Assembly: GCA_905236675.1 (NCBI GenBank)
Contig: CAJOND010000014.1
Span: 1-57,304 of the forward strand
Direction of reading: 5' to 3'
DNA length: 57,304 nucleotides
Source of the DNA: Candidatus Rifleibacteriota bacterium
Lineage (GTDB): Bacteria; Muiribacteriota; Ozemobacteria; Ozemobacterales; Ozemobacteraceae
A program made the position numbers and the translations under genes. Under the pieces are notes generated by a model, which saw only the letters and a list, made by a program, of their open reading frames with translations, searched no databases and had not been told where the DNA came from. The first letter of the stretch is position 1, and every line of letters begins with the position of its first letter. Of the stretch, positions 41,428-50,557 are shown one piece after another.

Positions 41428-43534
41428 ATTCTACTTCAGGTTCGTTATAGCTTTGCACCTGATTTCTTCCTTCTGCTTTTGCTTTATATAATGCTTGGTC
41501 TGCTGCTTCGATTAAATCAGAAGTTTTTATACATTTTGTCACAGAAATACAGGAAACTCCGATAGAAAGTGTTACTTTTAGTTTTTTATCACCTTCTTCA
41601 ATGAATGATTCTTCTACTTTACTTCTTATACGTTCAGCAAAGGCAGCTGCACCTTCTAATGATGTTTCTGGCAATATAACCCCAAATTCTTCACCGCCAT
41701 ATCTAGCTACTGTATCTATTTGATCACGCATAGAAGATTTGAATATAGTAGAAACGTGTTTAAGGACTTTGTCACCAACCAGGTGTCCATATGTATCATT
41801 AAACTTTTTAAAGAAATCTATATCGATAATCATCAAAGATAAAGGCTTTTTGTAACGATGAGCTCTTGTAAATTCCTGAGATAGTGTTTCCTGGAAAAAT
41901 CTGTGATTGTAAAGCTCTGTCAAAGGGTCTGTAAAAGCTAATTTTTCTGTTCGTTTATGTATCAGAGCATTTTTAATACTTGTAATAAAAATGCCCGTAA
42001 ATTGAGAAGTTATGTCTAATTCGTGAGAGGAAAACTCATTGCCACCTTTTCGTGCCAAATGAATAAGTCCGCTTACGTTATTTCCTAAGATTATTGGCAA
42101 ATGCAAAACATGTCTGAACTGTGAAACCTGTTTTTCGTTAGGATTTTGAGGATTAAAAAAAGTTGGTTTAGAAACATTTTTAGAACTCAATACAGGTTCA
42201 CTAGGATAATTTTTAAAAAGCCTGAAAATACTATCTGTAAGTTTTTTCTGATACTTTAAAGAAATAGGTTCTGAAGGTTGAACAATAAGTTTGTAGGAGG
42301 CATCTAAATCGTCATACAGTAAAATTGATATAGTTGTAAAAGAAATAACCTTATTGAACTGATTGAAAGCCTTTTGTAAAATTGAGTATGGATCAAGAGT
42401 TGAACCAAGATCTTTGCTTATTTCAAAGAATATTCTATTACGTTCGGCAGTCTCTCTTAATATTTCTTTATCATCTCTGATGGTTTTAAGCATCTTTTCA
42501 CGAGTAATGGCACTAGAAAGATTATGGGAAATAACCTGCAAAAATCTGTAATGCTTCTTTGCCTGTGCTTCATCGTTTTCAACAAAATCACGGCTAACAA
42601 TCAGGAAATATAGACTTTCATCCTCAACATAGAGAGGAATACAATACATTTCGCTAGTTTCATTACCATCATCAAACAAAAGTGTCAGAGGAGAATCATC
42701 ATTAGCAGATACAAAAGAGGGATTATCTAGGAGTTTATGGCGAATTCTTTCGGAAGCAGATTTAAACATTGCTTCTAATTGAGGCTGCTTTAAGTGGTGA
42801 GCAGCCAGGATTTCCAGCTTTTGGGTGGTTTTAACTCCAGATTTCTTATTCGAAACTTCTTGAGTAGTTTTTATAACAGCTGATCTTTTCATTCCAAGCT
42901 CTTTTGAAAGCTTAGATAAAAACTCTTCCAATCTTCCCTTAAAATCATTAGTTTCTGAAAGCAAATTAGACATTTGATAAAGAGCCGATATTTCTTTTCT
43001 ATTTGTTTCAATTCTTTCCATCAAGGTTTCTTTTTCTATAAGACTTGCAATCAGAACTGCTATCGCGCCAACTTTACCTAAATCTTCTTTTGTAAAAGTA
43101 GCCTGCTTTGATGTACGATTAAGATTCATGACACCAATCGTCTTTTTGCGAATAGTCAGAGGAAATGAGATGAATGAACCCTTGTCTTTTTCACGAGATA
43201 ATTTAAGCTTAGATGATTTTATATTTTCTGTTTTCTTGAGTATTATCGGGGAATTAGTCTTAAAAACTTCAACAGCAACTGAATTTTTATCACAAAGCTT
43301 AGTATTTTTATCTTTCTGAGACAATTCTTTAGCAAAAATAGGATGAGATGAAGAGGCATAAAGTTTAAGAGCATCTTCCTCATTATCATATACCATTATT
43401 GAACCAGATGCTGCTTTCATAAATTCCAAAGTTTCAGAAATAATATTTTTAATCAGCAAATGCAAATCTGTTGATTCAGCAGCCTTTTCAGCAAGAACAG
43501 CATATATATTTTGATTTTTTGCTATTTTACTCAT
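41411..43534 (-). CDS. GAF-GGDEF diguanylate cyclase
   Basis: This 707-aa cytoplasmic protein has GAF-like domains through about residue 530 (NKKSGVKTTQ in a linker; SQFTGIFITSIKNALIHK as the last GAF helix). The GGDEF domain has DPLTELYNHRFFQETL, MIIDIDFFKKFNDTYGHLVGD and active-site ARYGGEEFG near 611. The usual inhibitory-site Arg at the RxxD spacing is Asp here (RDQIDTVARYGG), so product inhibition may be lost. The ATG overlaps the stop of the phosphatase fragment upstream (ATGAGTAA), a coupled arrangement. Confidence 0.92.
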   Translation of the reverse strand: MSKIAKNQNIYAVLAEKAAESTDLHLLIKNIISETLEFMKAASGSIMVYDNEEDALKLYASSSHPIFAKELSQKDKNTKLCDKNSVAVEVFKTNSPIILKKTENIKSSKLKLSREKDKGSFISFPLTIRKKTIGVMNLNRTSKQATFTKEDLGKVGAIAVLIASLIEKETLMERIETNRKEISALYQMSNLLSETNDFKGRLEEFLSKLSKELGMKRSAVIKTTQEVSNKKSGVKTTQKLEILAAHHLKQPQLEAMFKSASERIRHKLLDNPSFVSANDDSPLTLLFDDGNETSEMYCIPLYVEDESLYFLIVSRDFVENDEAQAKKHYRFLQVISHNLSSAITREKMLKTIRDDKEILRETAERNRIFFEISKDLGSTLDPYSILQKAFNQFNKVISFTTISILLYDDLDASYKLIVQPSEPISLKYQKKLTDSIFRLFKNYPSEPVLSSKNVSKPTFFNPQNPNEKQVSQFRHVLHLPIILGNNVSGLIHLARKGGNEFSSHELDITSQFTGIFITSIKNALIHKRTEKLAFTDPLTELYNHRFFQETLSQEFTRAHRYKKPLSLMIIDIDFFKKFNDTYGHLVGDKVLKHVSTIFKSSMRDQIDTVARYGGEEFGVILPETSLEGAAAFAERIRSKVEESFIEEGDKKLKVTLSIGVSCISVTKCIKTSDLIEAADQALYKAKAEGRNQVQSYNEPEVEYEKTH

Positions 43535-43787
43535 TTTGTGATTTCCCTCTATATTTTACTGTTAAAACAGTAAGATCATCATGTGCATCAGCACCTTCGC
43601 GCCAGTCCTGACAAGCTGTAACCAATGCTTTTGTTAAAGTTTTAGCACTTTCATAAGCTGTCTGGGTCATAATCTTTTTTATTCTATCAGTACCAAACAT
43701 TTCATTTGAATGATTAATTTCTTCATATAGACCATCTGTAAACATTACAAATGAATCTCCTGGATTATTTGAAATTAATGCTTTCAA
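43527..43787 (-). CDS. C-terminal fragment of a frameshifted SpoIIE-type phosphatase
   Basis: This frame, open from a TTG at 43787, encodes the end of a PP2C/SpoIIE domain: NPGDSFVMFTDGLYEEIN with the metal-binding Asp, then a final DAHDDLTVLTVKY with the last metal-binding Asp. It continues directly from the upstream fragment, whose frame ends GFESINFK-stop 22 nt inside this one. No SD precedes the TTG, so it is unlikely to start by itself. Its stop overlaps the cyclase ATG, as expected if this was the true end of the gene. Confidence 0.75.
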   Translation of the reverse strand: MKALISNNPGDSFVMFTDGLYEEINHSNEMFGTDRIKKIMTQTAYESAKTLTKALVTACQDWREGADAHDDLTVLTVKYRGKSQNE

Positions 43788-46005
43788 ATCCAGTTAAAGG
43801 AGGATCAAACAAACCCAATGGCATTCCTAGATTTGGTGGAATTTCCTCATTAGTATTCTGTCTTCTAACAAATAAAGGGCCATGACCAGCAGAAGCAAAC
43901 TCGCAATCTCCCGTAGCAACATTTATAGCAACTAGCTGCAAAGTAACAAATTTTCCATCCATACCTTCCATCTCGGCCGAAAGGTATTTATTAGCTTTTC
44001 TTAGTATGCTTATAATATTAGATTCTTCTGGTGCAAGAGTTTTAATAACAGTTTGAGCTATTGCCATAATAATAGCAGCCGAAGAGCCTTTCCCTGAAAC
44101 GTCACCAAGAATCACTAGCAATCTTCCATCGCATAATCTTACTGTTTCAAAAAGATCGCCACCCACTTCTTTTGCGGGAATACTTTCTCCAAACATATCT
44201 ATTTCTTTTGGCAACCGTTTAAAATCTCTTTCTGTCGGCATTAAAGACATCTGTATCTCTCTAGCACTTTTATTAAGCAATTCTCTTTCTTTTGTTTCAC
44301 TTAAATAAGTGACATTATTGATGCCTGTTGCAACTAAGTCAGAAATAGCTTCAAGAAACTTTTTATCGCCTACAGAAAAAGGCTTCATATTATCTTTATT
44401 GTTTACATTTATTACACCGGTTACTTTCTTGTTTGCAGTACCGATTCCTGTTATTAATGGAACAGAAAGTAAAGACTTAGTATGATAAGTTGTTTCGTGT
44501 TGTTCACTAAATAGTCTTTTTAAATTTTCACGGCTTTCATCTGGAAAATTATTTTGAATCTCATCTAAATCTTTTATATTTTTTATATAAAGAGTCTTTC
44601 CATATTTAACCACCAGACCAGATATAGAATCTTCTATAAGCTGCCTTGTTTCGTTTGGGACAACAGTTTCAGAATGCCCGTGTCCCTTTTTCAAAATAAG
44701 ATACTTTCTAGTCGGATCTACTTCCATATAAGAAATAATATCAACCTTCAAATGATCTGAAATTACTTTTATCATTTTATCCTGCATAACGCTTGGATCT
44801 GAAATGTTTTTAATGAGGTCTTCAAATTCTGAAATGGAAGAAATTCTTGTAGCAAAATTATCTGCAGCCTGCAAATGAAAACCAATTTTTTCCTTTAATC
44901 GATAAGAAATAACATCTATTTCATCTTTTGAAAGCTGGGGATTCAATTCAGACTCATATATTACCAAAGCTCTTGAATACTTAGTAAATGTCGAAGTCAA
45001 GGGGAAAACATAGCGAATTGGAAGATCAATTTCTTTTTCTGTATTATCTAAAGTATTCGTTTTCTTTATTGCATCCATAACTTCGGGACAGGCAAACAAA
45101 TCTTCTGTTGTAACCAAATCTGGGGTCCATGGATCTAGACTTGCTGTTTTTTCTAAGCTATCTTTGTTTCTAATATAAGTAAAAATTGCCCCTGCCCTTT
45201 GATTAAAAACTTTTGTTATAAAATCAGCAAGATCAGTTAAAATCTGAGTTGTATCATTAGGGTTATCTAAGAAACTTAAGCGCGTATCTATAACTTCTAT
45301 AGTCTTTTTCAGACGGTCATTAAGAGCTTTTCGGCGGGTTAAATTCAAATGACCGAAATATAAACCCAATTGGTTGGCAATCATTGTGATGAGTTTCATA
45401 AGCCCATTGTCATGTTCGTTAAACATTTCAAGAGCCTGTTGCTGAGTAGGAATCAATCCTAGATAGCCAAATGTTATATCCTCTTCATTAAAATTCTTTT
45501 GAAGATTATTATTTATAGAACAAGGAAATACAACTGGACCGAAACTCGAAGAAATCTTTTCTTCATCAGTATATACTTCAATTTTTTTTATAGCATCCAA
45601 ATCTTGGTTTTTTGCGTCTATTATATTCATTCGACGCTCTAATAGTTCCTGGAGACTATAATCATATTCCTCTTCTTTATTCTTTTTAGTTACAATATAT
45701 TCGTTATTATATCCTGGAGCGGCTTTTTGTATTATTCCAATAGAGTTTAAGCAAAATTCTTTTTGAAGCATCTTTAAAAGAGGCAATAAAACTCTTTCGT
45801 CTTCCTTAAACCAGTTTTTGGATTGATTCTGCTTAAAAGTCTGATCGTTAAAACCAATCATCATCTTTTTAAAAGAGCTATTGGTTGTGAGAATATTTTG
45901 CAATTCAACAAGTAGTTCTAAAGTTTTGGCAGGAGTTTCAAATTTTTTTACAACAATATCTTTACTAGTAACTTTTTCCTGTTGATTAATAGAATCAGAC
46001 ATCAA
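43765..46005 (-). CDS. N-terminal part of a GAF-SpoIIE (PP2C) phosphatase, frameshifted near its end
   Basis: This 746-aa protein has an N-terminal region with two or three GAF-like domains (SSISEFEDLIKNISDPSVMQ opens one; SVPLITGIGT and FLEAISDLVATGINNVTYL are typical). The SpoIIE/PP2C domain starts with AREIQMSLMP and has FGESIPAKEVGGDLFE, ILGDVSGKGSSAAI near 637 and FASAGHGPLFVRR. The frame stops right before the NPGD...TDG segment, which lies in another frame at 43527-43787. One extra base (or two missing) in TTCAAATAAT accounts for it. If intact it would dephosphorylate a Ser/Thr-phosphoprotein, often an anti-sigma antagonist. First gene of the operon with the cyclase, HD-GYP, cca and M50 genes. 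Confidence 0.85.
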   Translation of the reverse strand: MMSDSINQQEKVTSKDIVVKKFETPAKTLELLVELQNILTTNSSFKKMMIGFNDQTFKQNQSKNWFKEDERVLLPLLKMLQKEFCLNSIGIIQKAAPGYNNEYIVTKKNKEEEYDYSLQELLERRMNIIDAKNQDLDAIKKIEVYTDEEKISSSFGPVVFPCSINNNLQKNFNEEDITFGYLGLIPTQQQALEMFNEHDNGLMKLITMIANQLGLYFGHLNLTRRKALNDRLKKTIEVIDTRLSFLDNPNDTTQILTDLADFITKVFNQRAGAIFTYIRNKDSLEKTASLDPWTPDLVTTEDLFACPEVMDAIKKTNTLDNTEKEIDLPIRYVFPLTSTFTKYSRALVIYESELNPQLSKDEIDVISYRLKEKIGFHLQAADNFATRISSISEFEDLIKNISDPSVMQDKMIKVISDHLKVDIISYMEVDPTRKYLILKKGHGHSETVVPNETRQLIEDSISGLVVKYGKTLYIKNIKDLDEIQNNFPDESRENLKRLFSEQHETTYHTKSLLSVPLITGIGTANKKVTGVINVNNKDNMKPFSVGDKKFLEAISDLVATGINNVTYLSETKERELLNKSAREIQMSLMPTERDFKRLPKEIDMFGESIPAKEVGGDLFETVRLCDGRLLVILGDVSGKGSSAAIIMAIAQTVIKTLAPEESNIISILRKANKYLSAEMEGMDGKFVTLQLVAINVATGDCEFASAGHGPLFVRRQNTNEEIPPNLGMPLGLFDPPLTGFESINFK

Positions 46006-46155
46006 TATATATGCTCCATACTGTTGTTTTATTTATTCTCAAAACTGCTATATTTTATCAATTATAATTCTTTCTTGCAATTGAAAGATTAACTAATCAA
46101 AGAAAAGATATAAAAATAAAATTTCATTTTCTATTGTCTTAACAATCCATAGTAT

Positions 46156-46182
46156 TAATCATATATTTTTAACTGCCGATTA
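46156..46182 (+). promoter_or_regulatory. sigma-28-like promoter before the lipoprotein gene
   Basis: TAAT (46156-46159), 15 nt, GCCGATTA (46175-46182) is close to the flagellar sigma consensus TAAA-N15-GCCGATAA and lies 37 bp before the ATG at 46220. Confidence 0.55.
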
Positions 46183-46219
46183 AATAAATATAGATAAAGC
46201 AAATATTGTCGGAGGCAGA

Positions 46220-47650
46220 ATGCTTCGGAGAAAAATATATACAAAAATCAGACGTAGAGCTCATCGTTATTATTCAATAGTTCTACTGGCTATGATAATT
46301 CTTTTCAATGGTTGCATGAGTCACAAAGGTGATTTAACATTTAACACACCTTCTGGTGAAAAATTCAATATTTCAGGAAATATTTATTTACCAGAAATAA
46401 TAGAAACCGAATCTGCAAGAGCCTCTTTAACTACACTAACTGACTTTTCCAATTTTAAGATAAAAGCAGGAGAAGTAACTTCTCAAGCTGATAAATCAGG
46501 GAACTATAGTCTAAGTGAAGTTCCATTTTCCGATTCATTAATAATAGAGGCAGTATCAAACAAAATAGCTTTATTACGCCGTGTTACAGCCGATGAGCTG
46601 TGTTATTCAGATTTGTCATCTTTACAAATAGATGTAAACACAACAGCTGAGGCTTTAATATATCAACAGGGACTGTTATTAAAAAAAGATTTAACTCCTG
46701 CAGATATAAGAGCTAGAGAATATGCAGATGGCATAGCTTCACTCACAACAGCAATAAAGCTAGCTATGCAACTTCCCAAAGCTTCTATAAGCAAAACAAC
46801 CTTGGATTTACCTGCAGTAACTTCAGCAGCAAAACAAGTTGCGCTTAATTGTATCGCCAGAGATAGCATTTTAAAAGATGCCAACACAGTTTTAAGACAT
46901 GCTTTCTTAAGAGAAGACTTAGATTTGGTTAAAATGTATATTTCACCATCATTTAGCAATGACTGGGATTCAACTTCAAATTGGTCAGATGTTGTAAATT
47001 ATTTTGAAACACTTTTTTCCAAAAATGATTTTGTAAGCCTAACATGGGAAATTTTAGAAACAGAATTGCTAGAAAATAACAAAGCAAGAATAAGAACCAA
47101 AGTTAGTGCAGTTGTAAAAGAAACCAAAACTGACGAAATAGTGACAAACAAAACCTGGACTTTTGATGCATATTGGCAATTAGAAGGAACAATATGGAAG
47201 CTGTATAGAAATATGCCATACCGTGATACTCATCCGACTCAGGTAGATGCCGATCTTCGATGGGGAGAAATAGCATTAGCTCATGCTGAACTCCAAGCAG
47301 CAGTAAACAGTGAAAATATTGCCAGCTTAAGCTATAGAATATCAGATTCCTTTAGAAATGCATTTGATGGCAATAGCACAAAAAATGAATTAATTCTTGT
47401 TGCTACTACTCGTTTTAACAATATGGATGTAAAAATATCCCAATATACAATAGAAAATATTAAATTTAATGGGAATGAATCAGCTGAAGTTACCTGTTCA
47501 GGAAGAGTTAAAGTTGTTAATATAGTTCAAGGAAAAGACATAGATAGTGGAACTGTATTTGCAAAAGTTATTTGGATAAAAGAAAATGGGGTTTGGAAAA
47601 TATATCGTGACCTACCCTACAAATTTACCCATCCATTAACAATTAATTAA
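46220..47650 (+). CDS. lipoprotein with two NTF2-like repeats
   Basis: This 476-aa protein has a basic start (MLRRKIYTKIRRRAHR), a hydrophobic stretch and the lipobox LFNGC, so it is a predicted lipoprotein. An N-terminal beta domain (about 35-100) resembles carboxypeptidase-regulatory-like sandwiches (KAGEVTSQADKSGNYSLSEVP). Two NTF2/SnoaL-like repeats follow at about 225-345 and 350-475; both end in a matching strand and tail (WKLYRNMPYRDTHPT and WKIYRDLPYKFTHPL). GGAGG precedes the ATG. A sigma-28-like promoter is present. Function is unknown. Confidence 0.65.
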   Translation: MLRRKIYTKIRRRAHRYYSIVLLAMIILFNGCMSHKGDLTFNTPSGEKFNISGNIYLPEIIETESARASLTTLTDFSNFKIKAGEVTSQADKSGNYSLSEVPFSDSLIIEAVSNKIALLRRVTADELCYSDLSSLQIDVNTTAEALIYQQGLLLKKDLTPADIRAREYADGIASLTTAIKLAMQLPKASISKTTLDLPAVTSAAKQVALNCIARDSILKDANTVLRHAFLREDLDLVKMYISPSFSNDWDSTSNWSDVVNYFETLFSKNDFVSLTWEILETELLENNKARIRTKVSAVVKETKTDEIVTNKTWTFDAYWQLEGTIWKLYRNMPYRDTHPTQVDADLRWGEIALAHAELQAAVNSENIASLSYRISDSFRNAFDGNSTKNELILVATTRFNNMDVKISQYTIENIKFNGNESAEVTCSGRVKVVNIVQGKDIDSGTVFAKVIWIKENGVWKIYRDLPYKFTHPLTIN

Positions 47651-47810
47651 CATTTTATTTTGATTATTTTCATTTTTTTAAAGCCATTCTTATGATTTAT
47701 AGAATAATTAAGGCTTTCATAAGTTTGCCACAGAATAATTAATTAAAGTTTACTTATACTAGTGAATTGTGGTATGGTAAAAATATAAATGAAAATTGGG
47801 GGCAATGATT

Positions 47811-48230
47811 ATGTGGCCTAGATGGGTTAGAGCCTTAGCAACTATTTGGGTATCTATAGATAGCAAAAAACGTGGGAAATTCGATATAGCTTGGACTTTG
47901 ACAATTCTTTTATTTGGTCCTCTTTTGCTTCCTTTTTATATAGCCAGTCGTCCTTTTATGAAAAATGAAAAAGTTATAGACTGCTATTTCTGGCGTCTTC
48001 TCAAAGCCTGTCAGAATCTTTTTCTTTTTGTTGTAACCTTAGCAACTTCTGCTGTATTTATTGAAAATATTACTACTCCTAAAAGCCGTGAACTAGCTGA
48101 AGTAAAAAGAGCAGAAATAAAAGCTGGAAGTATACTTGGAATTTTTGTTATGTTCATCCTTTTAAGTATGGAAAAATTCAGCTTTGATTTTATGAAAGAA
48201 CAGATTGAAAAAAGATTTTTCTCTAAATAA
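47811..48230 (+). CDS. small multi-pass membrane protein, unknown
   Basis: The protein has about 139 aa. The ATG at 47811 is 8 nt after a GGGGGC site; TTG and ATG codons upstream (47796, 47805) are in frame but poorly spaced. Three hydrophobic stretches are seen (about 20-37, 58-76 and 100-115), with basic residues at the ends and the C-terminus. Near the N-terminus, WPRWVRALATIWVSIDSKKRGKFDIAW resembles small membrane proteins that begin with a conserved Trp/Arg segment. I do not recognise a family. It is close to the next gene (49 bp), with a small stem ACCATT/AATGGT between them. Confidence 0.6.
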   Translation: MWPRWVRALATIWVSIDSKKRGKFDIAWTLTILLFGPLLLPFYIASRPFMKNEKVIDCYFWRLLKACQNLFLFVVTLATSAVFIENITTPKSRELAEVKRAEIKAGSILGIFVMFILLSMEKFSFDFMKEQIEKRFFSK

Positions 48231-48279
48231 TACCATTTTGCAATGGTTCTGTTTGTTATTACCAAGGGGAAATCATAAT

Positions 48280-49323
48280 TTGATAAGATTTCTTAAAGTT
48301 TATTTTATAGTTATTATTTTTGCTTTCTTTTATACCCCAGTCAAAGCTGTTACCGTAAAATACAGTCCAGTGCAAGACATAGCAGGTCCAGGTGGAAGAG
48401 ATTACCAGCACGGCAGCTTAAAAACATGGGAATCTGGTATTATACCCCATGATCGTTATATAGTATTTGAACCATCTGATCCAACACCCACAAAAGCAGG
48501 TATAGTTCTGTTTATACACGATTTAACTACACCTTCACCTCATTTTTATATGGGGCAGATTAGACATCTTTGTCGTAAAGGCTGGATAGTTCTTTTCCCC
48601 TATTATCAAGGAACGGATCAACCAACCAATCACTATATGTTTAATATAATAAGATCGACGAAAGACTTTCTTCAAAGAGCTTTTGAGAGAAATCAAATTC
48701 AGGTTGACCACACAAAATTTGTTATTTACGGACATGGGGCAGGCGGAGTATTAGCTGCCGACGTTGCAGGAACTTATGACTACTTTGGGTTACCCCTTCC
48801 CAAAGTCTTATTAATAACAATGCCCAGTAGAACTTATATAAAACTTCTTAACCTGAGAGGTGTAAGCCGAGAAACCAGATTAGCTGTAATCACAGGCGAT
48901 AGAGTTCCAGACGACGATGTTTTAGTAGCAAGAGACATTTTTTATACCACAAATAGAGTAAGAACCTATAATAAAATATTTATAACAGTTCAATCAGACT
49001 ACTATGGTTATCCGCCATTAATTGGAGACAGGAATTCTGCATTGTCCCTGGAATATCCTCCAAATGAAAGATTTATAATAAATACTAGAAATGAATATAT
49101 TCATGCTTATAAAAGCAAACACCTAGCTCCTTACTTAAGAGCAAAAGATATTGAAAATTTTGATTGGAGAGTTGATTTTAGAGTATTAGATATGTTGATA
49201 ATAGCTGCTTTTAATCTTAATACAGATCTCCGACCGATGAAAAAATCGGAAGAGCTACGATCTATGGGGTATTGGAGCAACGGGAAAAAAGTTAAACCCT
49301 TGATTATTACAGATAGGCCTTAA
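48280..49323 (+). CDS. exported alpha/beta-hydrolase-fold protein with Ser-to-Gly at the nucleophile
   Basis: The protein has about 347 aa. A TTG at 48280 with AAGGGGA 9 nt upstream gives a clean signal peptide (RFLKVYFIVIIFAFFYTPVKA); an ATG at 48205 inside the preceding gene would add 25 residues. The fold is clear: GIVLFIHDLTTP, GWIVLFPYYQGTD, DFLQRAFER, then FVIYGHGAGGVLAADVA. The last is the nucleophile elbow, normally G-x-S-x-G, with GGG (Gly) in place of Ser. Catalysis by the standard triad is not possible, so a binding role is inferred. Confidence 0.75.
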   Translation: MIRFLKVYFIVIIFAFFYTPVKAVTVKYSPVQDIAGPGGRDYQHGSLKTWESGIIPHDRYIVFEPSDPTPTKAGIVLFIHDLTTPSPHFYMGQIRHLCRKGWIVLFPYYQGTDQPTNHYMFNIIRSTKDFLQRAFERNQIQVDHTKFVIYGHGAGGVLAADVAGTYDYFGLPLPKVLLITMPSRTYIKLLNLRGVSRETRLAVITGDRVPDDDVLVARDIFYTTNRVRTYNKIFITVQSDYYGYPPLIGDRNSALSLEYPPNERFIINTRNEYIHAYKSKHLAPYLRAKDIENFDWRVDFRVLDMLIIAAFNLNTDLRPMKKSEELRSMGYWSNGKKVKPLIITDRP

Positions 49324-49391
49324 CTAAATTAAAGAATCAATTATTAATAAATAGTTAATGGGTAATTTATATAAGAATATTCTTATTAATC

Positions 49392-50321
49392 TTATTTACT
49401 AAGTTCAAAAGTGACAACAGGAGAACCCTTATAATCTATAACTTTTTTCAACACAGCATAGCCACGTTTTTTTATTGTCACTTCTCCATATTCCTTCTTT
49501 ATACCACTGATTTTAAATTCGCCTTTACTGTTGGTTAAAATTTTACCGCCTTCAAGGTAAATTTCAGCGTTTTTAATAGGTTTATGATTTTTAGAATCAA
49601 CCACAGTGCAAAGCATAGTTTCATTGAAATGAATCTTTTCTAATGAAATATAAGAAGGATTCCCTGCTTTACCATTTTTTATAAGCTTATTAATATTGCC
49701 AGATGTTGTTTTATAACCATCTGCTATTACTATTGCATTACCATTAGTTTTGTTTACAAGAATCTGCCCCAGCCTATTGGTCTGGTAGACTTTGTTATCA
49801 ATATTGACAACCGCATTGGCAATACCTTCATTGGTAACAATATCTTTAAGTTCAATAAGAACTTGTTCTTCATTTCCTGTATTTTCAAGATATACAGAAT
49901 CATTATCAGATACAAACGAATCTTCATTAACAGATAAATCTTTATCAACAACAGCATAGGTTAAATCTTCTTCAGACATTTGAGAAAGACTGTCTGAAGA
50001 TACTTTCTTGCTAGAAGAAGATACATTTTTTGTGGTTACAGTAATAACTGGATTCTTAAGGAAACCATCTTCCAATTGCTGCTTAATAAGCACAGCTGCA
50101 TCAGTTAATTTCATGCCAGAAACACCAATTGAACCAATTAATGGCATATTAATGCTTCCATCATAACCAATCAACCGATCACCAGATAATTCTGGCTCAC
50201 CTTTAACAGTAACAGTTATTATATCACCGGGTTTTAGTAAAGCAGGTGTTGCAGCAAAAGCTGTACCTGATGCTAGAAAACATGCAATACTGATATAAGT
50301 TAACCACTTGATCTTTTTCAT
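49392..50321 (-). CDS. polysaccharide-export-domain protein with carboxypeptidase-regulatory-like repeats
   Basis: This 309-aa protein has a signal peptide ending FAATPA. Residues about 30-105 form a Wza-type Poly_export/SLBB-like module (LLKPGDIITVTVKGEPELSGDR, GSINMPLIGSIGVSGMKLTDAAVLI, NPVITVTTKN). After a Ser-rich linker come two carboxypeptidase-regulatory-like beta-sandwiches (about 155-225 and 235-305; GEFKISGIKKEYGEVTIKKRGY). There is no lipobox and no wzc, wzx or glycosyltransferase genes are nearby, so it is an orphan. It may bind glycan or span the periplasm rather than form a capsule channel. Confidence 0.7.
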   Translation of the reverse strand: MKKIKWLTYISIACFLASGTAFAATPALLKPGDIITVTVKGEPELSGDRLIGYDGSINMPLIGSIGVSGMKLTDAAVLIKQQLEDGFLKNPVITVTTKNVSSSSKKVSSDSLSQMSEEDLTYAVVDKDLSVNEDSFVSDNDSVYLENTGNEEQVLIELKDIVTNEGIANAVVNIDNKVYQTNRLGQILVNKTNGNAIVIADGYKTTSGNINKLIKNGKAGNPSYISLEKIHFNETMLCTVVDSKNHKPIKNAEIYLEGGKILTNSKGEFKISGIKKEYGEVTIKKRGYAVLKKVIDYKGSPVVTFELSK

Positions 50322-50491
50322 ATTTTTCCGTAATGAATAGTTTTATATAATCTGAATCGACCAATATACTTTAAAAATTTAGTTAAAAATATATTTATTT
50401 CAAGAAATTTTTGTATTTTTTATTTTACAATAAAAAATAGTTTTATTACTGTCTTTTAATATTAATTACCCCCTTTATAACCAACATTAAT

Positions 50492-50503
50492 TTGTGGTAG
50501 TAT
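50492..50503 (+). promoter_or_regulatory. TTGTGGTAGTAT promoter-like motif before murD
   Basis: This is identical to the 12 nt before the M18 gene. Read as an extended -10 (TGG-TAGTAT), it would start transcription about 45 nt before the murD ATG. The rest of the 236-bp gap is AT-rich without other clear sites. Confidence 0.45.
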
Positions 50504-50557
50504 CAGTAAACAATAAAATTAGCCAATATAAAATAACAAATAAGAGGCAAAACAAAT

